The notes beneath the pieces are model-generated. The model saw nothing but the letters and a program-made list of their open reading frames with translations. It did no database searches and was not told the origin of the DNA. A stretch of DNA of 64,000 nt from Ophiura sarsii (taxonomy: Eukaryota > Echinodermata > Ophiuroidea > Amphilepidida > Ophiuridae): contig CM069449.1 in NCBI GenBank assembly GCA_035610835.1, positions 44,474,768 through 44,538,767 of the forward strand. Reading direction: 5' to 3'. Positions within the stretch are counted from its first letter, which is position 1. The number at the start of each line of letters is the position of its first letter. The translations under genes and the position numbers were made by a program. Below are positions 1 through 13,778 of this stretch, one piece after another.

Positions 1-848
1 TAAGTATGAATTTTTTAAACGGTTCTTACCATAAATGTTGTAAATGTAGAGTAGTAGTTGACATTTTTATCAAAAGGTAGGAATAAAACCTCCCTTTCAA
101 AAAAAACTATGCCATGCATAGTAAAACCTGAGAAATATAAACCTATCATTCATTTGAATGTTCAAAACAAGTTGAGAAAACGTGACGTTAGGAAAGTGAT
201 CGCAATATTCACGGATTTTTTTTCATAAAGCCCACAATGCGTTGCACCATTCTGTCGTGGTGGCTACTTTGCATCATATTCAACTTAAATTATCGGGCGC
301 GTAAACTAGAGGGGGACAGGGGCACTTCCCCTGTGCTGCCAGGGTTTGGCACCCTCACCCTGATCCCCCCCCCCCCCCCCCCCCCCCCCCCTCTCCCCCA
401 CCTCAAATTAAATACCCTAATTACGCTTACGTTATTCACATCTCATGGCATAAACTGGTACACATATCAAATTACTAGTGTATTGAGCATGGGACTGCGA
501 CCATCTCACGCATGATGCAGACGATGATTCGAAAAATAATTTTCTTCATCGTATCGTATCGCGCCAAAAAGACAATTGCTAACCATTTACCTACAAATTG
601 TACTAGTAAAATGTAGCTAGGATTTTCTCCAGCCATTTTGTGCCATCTAGAAACTATTATTAGGATTATATTAATAGCGAAACCTAATTATGTCTAAATC
701 AATTTTAATAACATGTTTAACGAACTATGATAATGTTTTAGAAAGGACGAGAATCAATTCTTGAGACATTTTGAGTATCTCAAATGGTTGGAAATGGCTT
801 GCAGTATGAACATGGATAGCTGTTTTCCATTGAATATCTTTCGTTATA
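1..848. other. No gene seen
   Basis: A/T-rich unique-looking sequence. A C-run of about 25 bases (366-390) lies within a short open frame that has no family resemblance. Confidence 0.6.
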
Positions 849-1780
849 CAGGGTGAGTCAAAATATTCAGGGCCCGATTTCACCGATATTTTAAATCAGT
901 TCAAACACAAAAATTAATAAATTTAATGAAATGCACAGTAAGAACACATTGCTAATATTCCAAACGGGAGATATGTGCTTTTCCCCAAATTCTATCAAAT
1001 TCAATCTGTTCCAACTTCCCCGTTATACCAATGGTAATACCATGAAAGTAAAAGTGTTTGCTGAATGGGTCGCAAGTGGAACATGTTGAATGAAGAGCTG
1101 GACATATTGAATCCAGTTCCAGACCATCGCACACATCATGCACATGACACATGGTGATAAATATCCTCGATTAATTGTGATCAAAAGGTTACGAAAATAT
1201 TACTTTACTCCATTTGATACGACGAAAAGAGAATCTTCATTTTTGTAAAGAGTGCCTGTATTTTTTACGCAAAACTCGTCATTCATATTGCTGGATTGCT
1301 ACGAAATCGTTTTGTATGCAATGCTATGTTACATTGTATATTTCAATCGTTTTCGGGCAATAAGCATAAGAGACGTAACGAGCATTATTGAGATAAGTCA
1401 TAATCAAAGATGCAATATCGTTTTAATTATCAGAGATTCAAAAAATATGTAAATTAGGTCTATTTATCAAATGTTATTTTATTTATAAAATGTCAACAGG
1501 TATAAAGTTTGTTGTGTTGTGTGAATAAATAAAACTACAGTAGTGGTAACGTCCACCAAAATTGGTTTCATTCATGTATTCTTGGAACACTTTGGATTTC
1601 GTGCTTTTACGTAAATATATTGTAATTATGGTGCGCAATTAGGTATTGTCTTGAAAACTTCATCAAGTATGAAGAAGTGTTTCTAACTCGTATATAATCA
1701 ATGAAGAAATTGACAAATTTTTAAGAAGAAGTATTTTTCCTGATTTTTTGAAAATGGGACCTGAATATTTTGACTCACTG
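849..1780. mobile_element. Mariner-like element with TA target duplication
   Basis: Left end CAGGGTGAGTCAAAATATTC and right end (inverted) CAGTGAGTCAAAATATTCAG lie 932 bases apart. Both are flanked by TA (847-848 and 1781-1782), the target of Tc1/mariner elements. No intact transposase frame is visible, so this is a degraded or non-autonomous copy. Confidence 0.6.
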
Positions 1781-2159
1781 TAATGATATAATGCATGGTA
1801 ATCATGGTTAAACAGTTTATTGTATATACATACATATATAGCTATACTTTTTACTGATTGCAGAGATAAGATATAGGCCTAGCTATTGGATTTGTTGGTG
1901 GCCATTGTAACAATTCGGGTTCATCTTTAGATTGGTTTACATATTGATCAAATCTGGTTTATCGTCGACAAAACAAAATGATGCAGTTGACATCAGCCAA
2001 TAACGAGAGCTAAGCTTCATAGTGGATGGGTAGTACTAGGCTACATAGATTTAAAAAAATCCTTTAGAAGGGAAGTACTAGTACAAATGAAAGACTTGTA
2101 TAGTTTTGAGAAAAAGCAGTTGTTCTAAATACGGTATATGTAGGCTATATAGGTTAAAT

Positions 2160-2740
2160 AGGTGATAATGTGCCACAGTTTGCTTTTTAGGATACGATAT
2201 CACATTTTGAACTACGTATGATATCAGTGTCACTGATCTGTCAATTCGCAACCAATTTGAAATCGCAAAGAAAAACACTTTTATTCCTACCAATTGCGGA
2301 CAAAATAGGCAAAATATCATATAATGTGCCCTGATTTGCTTTTTAGGATACGATATCACAATTTTAGCTACATATGATATCGGTGTCACTAATCGGTCAA
2401 TCCGCAAGCAATTTGACGACATAAATGACATTCCCGTTGAAATCGCAAGGAAAAACTTTTTTTTTTGCCTACCAATTGTTGACAAAATAGGCTAAAGTAA
2501 ATATCATATAATGTGCCCTGATTTACTTTTTAGGATACGATATCACATTTTGAGCTACGTATCATATCAGTGTCACTGATCGGTCACACTGCAACCAATT
2601 TGACAACATAAATGACATTCGCGTATAGAAATCTCAAGGGAAATGTGTTTTTCCAACCAATACCGGATAAAATCGATAAATATCATATAATGTGCCCTTA
2701 TATTTTGAGCTACGTATGAAATCAGTGACAGATTTGTGAT
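2160..2740. repeat. Tandem repeat, about 156-187 bp unit, four copies
   Basis: The words ATGTGCC, TTTTTAGGATACGATATCAC and TGATATCRGTGTCAC recur in order. Unit starts are near 2169, 2325, 2512 and 2693. Copies are diverged; the short open frames across this block are by-products. Confidence 0.8.
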
Positions 2741-3539
2741 CAGAAGACATTTGTTGTCCTAAAATCAATGCCCTAGCACCATAAACATGATTTTGGGTGG
2801 TTAAATCTCGGATTAGAAACTAAGTCAGAAGTTGAAAGTTGTAAGCTTAAAATGGTAAGCTTACTACAAATTCATTCATTGTTTAAACTGGCCAAAAATC
2901 ACTCAAAAATAACAATACAGACAAATATCAGGTGTAGACATGTTCTAGAGTTAACTCCGGACAGGATATGAGCCCATAACATGTGGTCCCGATTGATCAA
3001 TTGGAGAAAAAAATCTCAAAACACTACGTAAGAAATTTCCAAAAACGAAAAATCAACGTATTTTTCATATATGGCGGAAAGCATACAAAATAAACCTTCC
3101 GTCTACAAAAATTCACTTCAAAAATTCACCATATGAATTAAATCGAGTCTAATATCTATTATGAGCTGCTATAAAAATTTAGTACACGGCCCTTTAATCC
3201 ATAGTACGAAGAAGACAACTGCCACTATCACACAAATCCACTTCAAAAGTGCACAAAAAGTACAATACGATGACACAGTTATTCAATGGCGATGATATCA
3301 CATCTCTCGTCCAATCAAAGCCATCGACACAGATGGACCTGGAGGCGCATTAATTGATACCCCTGATACAAATACACAATGATATCCAAGCGGCACACTT
3401 CTCGTCCAATCAATAGGAACGTATGAAAGTATCGTTTGGCTGGACCCGTTTGAAAATTATACCAATTAGGTTTTCTGTGTCAAGTGACACTCGGAGCCAT
3501 AAATAACGCGTACTCGTTCGATCGATTACCAGTTCCAAG

Positions 3540-3718
3540 TATAAATTTTTAGATCATAATCGTATTTGGAATCACCATGTGAAATGCATTGAAATAAGTA
3601 CAAACATACCAATTATTGATTCAGTAATCCTTTGGATAGACCTTAAAAGTTGGGAAAGGTTTCTGAAAAATCTGTTTTATATTATAGTAAAACCAATAGC
3701 CGCGTGGAAAGTGTTAAC
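3540..3718 (-). mobile_element. Partial MITE, CACTTTCCACGCGGC family
   Basis: Reverse complement of the left half of the element at 47287-47542, ending with GCCGCGTGGAAAGTG and a TTAA. A third partial copy lies near 34815-34999. Confidence 0.6.
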
Positions 3719-4206
3719 AGGCGCAATATAGGGCAATTTGTTGAGGCGGTTAAATGATAAAATGTACTAATTTGTTTGCAAAGTTTTACCTTCGACTTTT
3801 AAAGACTTTTTCTAAGTTCAAAATGTGTGGTGTTATTTTCGAAGATACATGGGGACAATCAAGTCTAAATTGAATTCGGACTATAAGCTAGCTCTACTGT
3901 AGAGCCCAGATTTCCCATATTTGCCCATCCCATGTTTATCTTGAATCCAAGTTCTAGAAACCCTTATGTCAACTATCTATCAACACTCTCTCTATGCAGT
4001 CACTCTGTAGTCTGTACTCCATACCGGTGTGTGCTGGTGGTGTGTACCTGGCTCGGGTTTGACACCGGCTGCCAAATCCTCGATTGTCAGATGACTTGCG
4101 TGCTATAACTATTATAATAGCACTCATCGACAGTGCTAGTATTAGTGATTTATGTGGCAGAACTCTGCTGTATAAACCCCTGCACAGTATGACACTGATA
4201 GAACTT

Positions 4207-4567
4207 AGGGTCCATATCCAAACTCTCAGTGCTTTTAAAGCATTTTTCTAGCGATTTAAAAGCGCTTTTCCAACGGTATTTCGTTCTATTGTTAAAAGCA
4301 TCGGAAAAAGATCGGTGATTAACTAGAAACCTCTCTACTTATCTGGCGTTAACAATAGAACTATTGTAGTACTCTCGATGGCTGCATTAGTGAAGCAGAC
4401 AGATCAAAGGCGCAAGGAAGGTTGTGTTATATTCTTTAAGAAATACTATATTAATCACCGATCTTTTTCCGATGCTTTTAACAATAGAACGAAATTCCGT
4501 TGGAAAAGCGCTTTTAAATCGCTAGAAAAATGCTTTAAAAGCACTGAGAGTTTGGATATGGACCCTT
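4207..4567. mobile_element. Foldback MITE with about 115 bp inverted arms
   Basis: Arms 4207-4322 and 4451-4567 are near-perfect reverse complements, starting AGGGTCCATATCCAAACTCT. The spacer is about 128 bases. The open frame at 4378-4569 is just the spacer and right arm. Confidence 0.85.
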
Positions 4568-4899
4568 AGAAGTTTTGATTCAAGCAACACTGATCAAGAC
4601 AAACAATCATCTACTAAACACACACACACCAAGTTGGGATATAATTAATCAGGTTATTTACGATGTCAAATTTATAGCACTCTGAAGCTGTACGATAAGT
4701 GAAATTTGTGGAACTCTTGACTGGCTGTGTATGTGCTATTAATTCCTTTATAAGTCATACGTAATTTGAGCAGTTTGTCTCTGGTCTGATCACTGGTAGT
4801 GTCTGTAATATTAACCAGTTTCAATGTGATTGGCTAAGGCTGTACATATAGTCTGTACATGCTGTATGTACATGTATATGCCTGGTGTATAATATGTAC

Positions 4900-4970
4900 C
4901 AGTGTATTGGTGTAGGGGGGGGGGGGGTCATCAAGCCTCAGTGTATTGGTGTAGGGGGTCATCAAGCCTC
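4900..4970. repeat. Short tandem duplication with G-run length difference
   Basis: AGTGTATTGGTGTAG, a G-run, then TCATCAAGCCT occurs twice in a row; the first copy's G-run is longer (about 13 versus 5). Confidence 0.7.
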
Positions 4971-7900
4971 GATTTAAGCACATGTGGACCAGGAACTACT
5001 TTGTGACTTTTCTAACAAAAGTAGCTCCCGTCCGGTCCTATACTTTGCTGCGCAACTAGAATTTGAAAACACCGGGAGCCAGGTGTACAAAACTCCCGCG
5101 CGCTCCCAGTTAATTCAAGGCTTGAGGGGGTTGATGAAGCGGGACTAAAGAGAGGCTCTGAAGCAGAGCTAACTATAATCATGATTCAGTTGACTTATTT
5201 TTGTGGTCGGGGACTCGGCATCCCCTACTTTGAATGGAGTCCAGACTCCAAAAACAGAAAACTCGATTCGGCTCTACGGCCGGCTGGGTTTCGAATGAAA
5301 CTTTTATTTCATTTCCTGGACTTGTTGCAACTTTGCAAGCCTAACCTCATTATTGTAAACGTTTTTAAACGTTTAAAAACCCACCACAGACGGTAAATTT
5401 GCAGACGACCAAAGTTCAATAGTCGCCAGAGTAACAGTCTCCCAAAAAAGTTGATAAATAACTTTGCCTCAAACTGTTCCCGGTTACATATCCATCCATT
5501 ATTTGCAATATGGGTGGGCGAAAAGGAGGAGAATCATTTCACCCCTGATGGCCTATACCCCAATTGGGAAATTCGCGATCACGGTATCAAATCAAAAACA
5601 CTCCCTAGTCTAATTTTCCAGCTCCGATATTTAAATGGATTTTCATGCTTCTTCAACAAAAGGTAATTTACAATGTTAATATTAATCTACATGTCAAAAT
5701 GTGTGACATGCGTAAACAAGTTTTATATAGCTTATACCCAAATATATTTGGTGTTCGTTTGATCAAAATCTGGGTCGTGAAATGGGAATAAAGTATTGAC
5801 CGGATATTATACTGTCAATACAATATTAACTTTTAAACATGGGCTGTATTGTGACACATTTGCAAATCATGATTCATGTACGTATGATCGAAGAGGTGTA
5901 CGTTTGTCATGTTAAGCGATACATTCATGTTTAAAGAAGATCAAATAGACAGCCATCGACTGCTTTACGAATATAACACTTAAAGGAGGGGTCCCGCAAC
6001 AAGCACAACATTGTGCATTATAATTATGTTAGACAAATAACTGTAGAGCCCAACCTTTGTAATTATATAGAACAAAACACCATAGGCCTACTTATGACAA
6101 AAACAAATATAAACCGCCATCTCTCAACATGCAATTTGTTAAAATTCGCGGCGATCAAAAATCCCGGTGTCGATGAAGTCATAGTTATACAATTCAATTT
6201 GAGCACCGATAACCATGAGGGAATGATGTTCTCGCACGAAAATGTGGCTTTTAATGTCAACATTGAAATTAGCTTAATTTGGCATGCAATTAGACATCTG
6301 AATTTGACAATTTTAAACTAATTTATATGTCATTTTGACATTGAAAAACTTGCTACTTTCGAACAAAATTGCGTGAGAAGCGCGATAAATAAATAACATT
6401 TTGAAATCCAAGTTGCTCGATTTTAAACATGAATTAGGTCCACGGTTTCCTTCCTTTTACTTCGTATTAATTTAATATAGCACCATACTCGATTAGCCCC
6501 AAAAAACCTCCTGACTTTGCCGACAGACCGCCAGCACATCCCTCCCCGGCTACGCCACTGATAACTTCGTGTTAATCATAGATCGCGCGCGGAGAACAAA
6601 ACATCCAATGGTCAATATTAAGTCTCTGCAACAATAGTGGTCGTTCGCTGAATTACGACTTAAAGAAACAGTCTACAAGTATTTGTATCCACAAAAGCAT
6701 GGTCATTAATGTTTTTGTATTTATTTTGACACATTTACCGCTCAATCACTCCGTCGTTTTTCACCTCAGTCCTGACAAATAAAAACAACATTATTTACCA
6801 TACCATAATCCCCTCCTTCCCCATTTACCATGTTTACGTAACGAAGAGCGCACATCACAAGGATAGCACATTTTGAACTGACAACACGTACAATCATGGC
6901 TGGTTATGGTTCACGAATCATAGAGATACCGAACGGCCCTATTATAACTTATAAGACAAACCCGACCAATATTTTGTGACGACACCAGCCAACCGTCCAT
7001 CCATCTACCCAGATTTGACAGCTGTACTTGATGTTGTTAGTCTGTTACTGAGAGCATTGACCTTGGCAACGAGACATCAACGGTCGGTTTACCATCTGGA
7101 CCTCTTTTATCCCACTCTTCTCGGATGAATTATAAAGGCTGGTGAATTCATTGTCAAGGTTGTTGAAGCAGGCGGTTATGTTGTGTCTAGTCGACAATAC
7201 CCTTGACACCAATACCATGTTTCGGGTCAACGTTGCTGACGGTACATGGGTACCAATTACAACAACAAAATAGTGGGATTCAGACAGAGGATTTGCATGC
7301 AGTATAATGTCGAGCAAATAAAATGCTTTAGATATTGTAATTTATCACCGAAAAAATCTGAAAAACATGAAAAATCATATTTCCTCGGTCAATGACAGTC
7401 GGCGGTCCTGTCATGCCTTTTGTAACGCATTCCTTTGGTACATAGGGTGTGCTTCATCGTGGTGTGGTGGATTTCTAAGACAATAAATTATGAACTGATT
7501 TTAAGTATTTTGTTTCATAACGTTTGGAAATGTATGTAATATTAGTACAAACACAACACTGCTATGGGATTTTTAAATTTCGGTAATGAGGGATGTGTCT
7601 GCACAACACGCATTTGATATCTTCTACCTGCTATCTTCAGTAGATAGCAAATTCCATATACTGCATGGCCTTAATGTAGAGTAGATGGTTGATGTTGTGA
7701 ATTGGGATCTACTATATCTATCTATTTACAAGGTGTCCTAAAATTAATCACCCTTTTTTAGCAGTTGTAGCATTCTTCTTTGGTACCAATTTTGGAAGTT
7801 GCACATGGTACTAATAGCGTAGAGTAAATGTAAATAAGGTTATGGAAGGTATGTTGTTTTATTTCAAATTATTAAAAACTATCGGGTCGTCGTACACGGC

Positions 7901-9045
7901 CTACGCTATTGGTATGTTGTATGCGTTGAAAAATACGTAACATTTTAGTAGTTTGGATCAGAATCTCACTTCCCACCTTTTCATAGGGGTTAGTGGGGCA
8001 ACTCGCCCACTTTGTCCACCCCGAGTTGCACCCATGGCCTCTGTGCACACAGCCCCTGGAATGAGGCATTCAATCCAGTAAATTAAAGTATAATTTCAGA
8101 CGAAGAGCCCTCCTATTGATGTTATCTCATCAGAAGTATTTACACCGTGTCGTAAGATTTGGGTCGTGATGGTAAACATCAAACCCTAACACCGCATTAA
8201 TACGTATGTTAAAGTCATTACTGATTAAGAACGGACTTCATTTCAGTCGATCCTATAGTGATCAACGAACGAGCGGAACTACACAGGGTGTCCCACAAAA
8301 TATCACAATTTTATATACACTTTACAATTTCCAATACGGAATATTGTACAAGATTTTTTTTTTTAAATCCAGCTACGCGTGATAAAGAGATACAAAAAAA
8401 GGGAATCGATGACATTCTTCAGGATGCGCTTGAGTTTCATCTTCCGACCGAAGATGCAGCAGATTAATTTTGCTTTAATGATTTGAATTGTGAATACAAA
8501 TTGCCCGTTGATTTGTTCAACTGAAAGCATGTTCAGCCATCGATTTAATACTGCCACAGTGTAGTTAGTACAAAGTGTTGATCTTGGCACCACCGTCGGT
8601 TTATAATCATCCAGAGTTTCTACAATACCGTTAACAAAAGTACATCCCAAGTTGAACATGAGTGATGGTACATTATAGCTATATAGGCCTATACACGAGA
8701 ATAATGCGTTGGGTTTTCCACTGAAGAACTTTTAGTAATCATGGTAATTGCACTTTCCACACTTCTTTTGTCGCCACGAATCCGTGGATAAAAAATTAAC
8801 CCGCCTTATCGTCAAAATCTCACCAAATTGTACTTTTTTATACTTGGCATCACAAACAACAACCCCTCCTGTCCACGTTTTTAGGGGTAATTACCGAGTT
8901 TGTTTACCAAATAGGGCGTCCGGGTTCTGAATACGTCCCCCAATTATACAAATTCAGGCGAAATTTTTGAAAAAATTATACAATGCACATTTTGTGAAAA
9001 CGTGTCGTCTGTTGGACTTGAGAGTCGGCGCCGGGCGTACAGTTG
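4971..9045. other. No gene seen
   Basis: About 4 kb without convincing coding sense. Isolated transposon-end words occur: a right hAT-like end GGCTACGCCACTG near 6549, and mariner-like AGGTGTCCTAAAATTAATCA (about 7731) and CAGGGTGTCCCACAAAAT (about 8284). Confidence 0.5.
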
Positions 9046-10423
9046 ACTATGGAACGCCGTTTGTAAACATTTGAACAATCATAACTTGTGTGTGTATATG
9101 TAACATTTGTGTGTATATTATTGGTGAACAATCATAATTTGTGTGTGTATATTATGTAACATTTGTGTGTATATTATTGGTTGTGCACACACAAATTATG
9201 ATTGTTCAAAGATTTACAAACGGCGTACCATGGAACGCCGTTTGTAAATATTTGAACAATCAACTTTTGTGTGCACTCATCTTTCGTAATGTGTACCAAC
9301 TTACCAAAAAAAAGGTTTGTTTGCCCAAACAAGAGTTGAAAAAAAGGTCGATTACCTTTTTTTTTTTTTTTTTTTTTTTTTTTTGGCTATGGACACTTTT
9401 AGAGAAGAAAAAGACTATACAAGTTGATGTTAATACACTTGAATGTTCTTTAAAACCCTAACCTTCCTACACTCCGATTCACTAAAGCAAAAAACAATGT
9501 CCACGCGCATTCTATAGCATATGATTCGATGACGTCATCAACCAAGCTGATATGTGTGTACAAAATCACTGCCCAGGTGAGCATTACCAGGTTAGCCGAG
9601 TGATTAGGGACGCGGCGCGGTGATCAGAGGTTCTGGGGGTCAATTCCAAGGGGTTTCACAGCGATTATTTGGTTTAAAATCATACTTTGTCCCCTTCCCC
9701 CAGTTTCCACACCGTACGAACATAGCCTGGCTGGTTAGGGCTAATACATGTATTTTGTTTTTAATAGGGCAGCTGGCAGCCTGTAGTACAAACCTTCAGA
9801 TAGTGGTAGGATCTTGGATTTGCATCTCCTTAGTGTTTTAAAGGGTGGATATGTGGGAATAAGTAAATAACAGGGCAGTGTAGTTGATTAGTTTGGCAAA
9901 TTAAGATGAAAATATTATTTAATACATATATTTTTCAACATAAAACATTATTTAAAAACAAATTAAATCTCAAAAAAAAGAAAAAGAAAAAAAGGCATGG
10001 GGTTTTGAGATTTTATGGGTCGTGTTTGGGCAAACAAACCTTTTTTTTTTTTAGGCCTAAGCATACGTACACATGAGAATACACCCCCCCCCCCCCCCCC
10101 CCCCCGCACACACAAAAGTTGGTACACATTACGAAAGATGAGTGCACACAAAAGTTGATTGTTCAAAGATTTACAAACGGCGTACCATGGTACGCCGTTT
10201 GTAAATCTTTGAACGTTCAAATATTTACAAACGGCGTTCCATGGTACGCCGTTTGTAAATCTTTGAACAATCATAATTTGTGTGTGCACAACCAATAATA
10301 TACACACAAATGTTACATATACACACACAAATTATGATTGTTCACCAATAATATACACACAAATGTTACATATACACACACAAGTTATGATTGTTCAAAT
10401 GTTTACAAACGGCGTTCCATAGT
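9046..10423. mobile_element. Large inverted-repeat element with palindromic internal ends
   Basis: Outer arms (9046-9300 and 10128-10423) are reverse complements beginning ACTATGGAACGCCGTTTGTA. Within each arm a roughly 53 bp sub-repeat (GTGTGTATATTATTGG type) is duplicated. Three near-perfect 38 bp palindromes centred on CCATGG sit at 9212-9249, 10171-10206 and 10221-10262. A tRNA-derived SINE and poly-T and poly-C tracts fill the middle. No transposase is visible. Confidence 0.75.
9451..9775 (+). mobile_element. tRNA-derived SINE
   Basis: Matches, over its whole length, the reverse complement of 10858-11204. The tRNA-like head near 9590-9655 has an A-box-like TAGCCGAGTGA and a B-box-like GGGTCAATTCC, the RNA polymerase III promoter. 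It follows a unique leader containing GATGACGTCATC. Confidence 0.75.
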
Positions 10424-10857
10424 ATGGTATAATGACCTGAAACTATAATGAGGTCTGTCCTTTTATAGGCCAAGTTTGTTTAAGCAAAGACTTGGTTTAA
10501 GAAATGCAAGTGTTTACACTAATTCTATTATGTTTCATGCAAAGCATCTTACACTGATTATTGATTTGCTAATCAATAATTAGTATTTAGAAAGACGATT
10601 GTATATTAATTAAAAGTCACATATTACAATGTTGCAGTATACGTTATACATCTTGTCAATCTCAATCCTCAATCGTATATGTTTCAATTTCTATGAGAAT
10701 ATTATTTTTAAATATAAAAATAAGCTTCTACCAATGAAAACTTGGCATCATTGCCATAGCCTATATACTATTAACTGTCAAAAGAGTCATAGAGTGTTGC
10801 ATATATAGAGCAGGCAATCAATGGAATGCAAATGCAAATTGGTCCCATGTCAAACCT

Positions 10858-11204
10858 ATGTTGGTAACCCTATTTCAAAATACACACTTTCTGCGTTGAT
10901 GATTAAGGTATTAAGCCTAACAGGCCAGGCTATGTGTTTGTGTGGAAACCGGGGAGGGGGACAAAGTATGAATTTGTTACCCAAATAATCGCCATGAAAC
11001 CCCGGGATTCGACCCCGGACCCTCCGATCACCGCGCCGCCGCCCTAACCACTCGACCAACCTGCAAACGCTAGCCCGGGCAGCGATTTCGTACACACACA
11101 TATCAGCTTGGTTGATGACGTCATCGAATCGAATGCTGTAGCATGCGTGTGGACATTGTTTTTGCCGTAGTGAATCGTAGTGCTACGGTAGGTTAGGGTT
11201 AATG
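10858..11204 (-). mobile_element. tRNA-derived SINE, second copy
   Basis: Inverted relative to the copy at 9451-9775. On the minus strand the B box is GGGTCGAATCC, closer to consensus, and the A-box region is TGGTCGAGTGG. The leader again carries the palindrome GATGACGTCATC. Confidence 0.75.
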
Positions 11205-12302
11205 TCTTCTATAAGGGTCTATGGATTTCAAATGAAATAGCCCAAATATCTGCGAAATCAGTACATTGGGCTCAGAGTAAAAAGTGACTTTTACGATGAC
11301 GTAAGAGTATTATTTATAGCATCACACATCAACGCATACATTTACATTAGAATTGGTAATACAGTCGATCTATCAGAAAATATACCGTTTTTTTTGGTCT
11401 CAATTCAATTTTCTTGACTATTTATACGATGGGTGCTCAAAAACATTACACAAGGATCGTCGTAAAATTTAAAGTCTACAGTAAAAGTCACGTTTACATT
11501 GTACTCTAGAATCCAACTTTATTCATTCACAGCCCGTCGTACTATAAACTTCATGTTGGAATATAAAGTCGATCTGATGCATAGTGAAGTATCTATATTA
11601 CAATTCACGTAAAGCCATCGTAATAGTCGACCCAGTACCAGTCAGTCGTTATCGCTAATCATGAATGCTGCAGCCTTATCTACGTTGATAGAAGAATGCG
11701 ACAAAGGTTGAATGTAAATGTAAACTCTTCCACAGCTCAATCAATTATAAAGACGTAGCGCAGCCGCATTCTGATCTTGAAATGACCAACGCTGAGTAAG
11801 ATATTACTATGCGTGTACATAGGTATTTGAAGTTGCTAAGCGTATGCAAAGAGGCATGACTGGGCGTCATTTTGCGTGATTTGAGACGGGTAGACAGTGT
11901 CAATTATATTAGGTCAGTGGGCGCTTTTGGGCTCCTTCAATCCCATTTATAGCAACACTGCTCACTTGAACCAAATGTAAAATTTGAACCGAAGAGGTGA
12001 AGTCAAGAGAGAGAGCGAGTCTTTTACACAGTTTTATACATTTATACGCTTCAAGGCTTGATTGTACCTATTATTAACATACATAGCACATAACCGAGCC
12101 GTCATAATAGTCAATGTTGGCGCTCCAATTGTTATATTTTATCGTTTTAATACTGCCACAAACGTACATACATGTATGTAGTACTAGGACCGACTACTAC
12201 ATACTGTTATACTGTACAGCAGTACACAGCGCCCTACTGGCATTGCTAACAGTGCCCCTGAAACCTACGGACATGAGACATACGGCCTACAGTGCGCCAG
12301 GC
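11205..12302. other. No gene seen
   Basis: Mixed-composition DNA. The open frames are short and show no family resemblance. Confidence 0.55.
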
Positions 12303-12760
12303 ATACGCTCAATTCGGGTATACATGTGCATGTACATTAAAGGGGAGCTTTCGATTTTAAAATTATAACTTTATAAATCAATCAAATACGCTCAATTCGG
12401 GTATACATGTGCATGTAAATTAAAGGGGGAGCTTTCGATTTTAAAATTATAACTTTATAAATCAATCAAATTAAATCATGAACAACTCCAGGCATACTGC
12501 TTTACGCTATTCAATTCGGGTAGGCCTATATATGTCGATTTAAAATTATAACTTCATAAATCATACAAATTAAACTATGAATTGCTGCAGACATACGCTA
12601 TTCAATTCGGGTATACATGTCGACAAACGGACCATATTAAAGGGCCTTGATTGTTATACTGAGAAATATGGAATGAAACCTATAGGCTTATGACACATAT
12701 CCTAGGTCTTAGTTTTTTGTTTTAAAATTATAACTTTATAAATTAATGAAATTAAATGAT
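12303..12760. repeat. Tandem repeat, about 80-110 bp unit, four or five copies
   Basis: Units carry ATTCGGGTATACATGT, then TTAAAGGGGGAGCTTTCG and TTTTAAAATTATAACTT. The first two copies (from 12308 and 12388) are near-identical; later ones lose the middle. Confidence 0.8.
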
Positions 12761-13026
12761 GAATTATCCCTCCGCCCCCTCACCCCTCCCCTTCCCCAAC
12801 ATACAATACAACACTGGGCATTCATACCGGATTTAAGGGGAGTGAGGAGAACACTGGGCCTTCATCCTGGATATATTAAACGTGGGTTAACAAGGTTAAG
12901 GGGAGTGAGGAGAAATGCATGGTGTTATATCAGTGCTTGATCCCATCGGACCCATACAAACAGGTATTTCATGGGGGGGGGGGGGGGGGGGGGGGCGGCG
13001 AAAAATGAAAGTGAACCGACAGTGCA

Positions 13027-13522
13027 GTGGCGTAGCTAGGATTTTTTCAGGGGGGGGGGGCAAGGTTTCTGAACTTTTTCGTAAAAGGTTGCCCCACATT
13101 TTGTTTGCAGGGGGTGAGGTCTCAAAATTTCGCACGTCCCAAAATTTCGCACGGTCAAAGAAATCACACAGTCCAAAAAAACCACAGTCAGCAACTAATG
13201 GCCAATCCTCCGGGTTTTCATCAGTTTTCTTTATAACATTTTCCTTTGTTTATTTAGCCCACTGCTGCATAAATTTGTAGACTACATGTACAAATGTGCC
13301 GACTATTTTACTATTTGGGTTACATGTACATCCCCCGGGCCCCAACACACATAATGTTTTTACCAAAACCGTTCGCAAAACACAGGTATTCAAAAACCGG
13401 TAGTGCCAATCTCGACCGACAGTTTCGAGTCTCAACCGATACGACTCTAATATTATGGGTAACATTGTATTTTGTCATAATTTCATTAATAACTGGCTTC
13501 TGACTGGGGGGCTACGCCACTG
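13027..13522. mobile_element. hAT-like MITE, CAGTGGCGTAGC ends
   Basis: Starts CAGTGGCGTAGCTAGG and ends CTACGCCACTG. No matching 8-base flanks, so it may be a chimera of two copies. Its interior shares the words AAATTTCGCACGGTC with the copy at 38880. It contains a G-run; a second, longer G-run lies just before it at about 12973. Confidence 0.55.
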
Positions 13523-13588
13523 AATATATGAAAGATTTTGCCGAATAACAAATAAATAAATAAATAAATAAATAAGACGTTGTAAAGT

Positions 13589-13689
13589 ATTGAATATAGT
13601 CTAAAATCGGGGTAAAGAGATATTAATAAATTATAATTTTGTAATCATAATTTATTCATCTCTTACAAATTACAAGACTATATTCAATA
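13589..13689. repeat. 101 bp imperfect palindrome next to an AAATA microsatellite
   Basis: TATTGAATATAGTCT at the left pairs with AGACTATATTCAATA at the right, and the centre is A/T-rich and also self-complementary. An (AAAT)n run sits at 13548-13575. Confidence 0.7.
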
Positions 13690-13778
13690 AATCTAATTTA
13701 TACTGTACAAATGCTTATTCCCCTCTGAAATATGACATTAGAATTAACTACAATTTAATATTAGAGAAATGATTTTCA

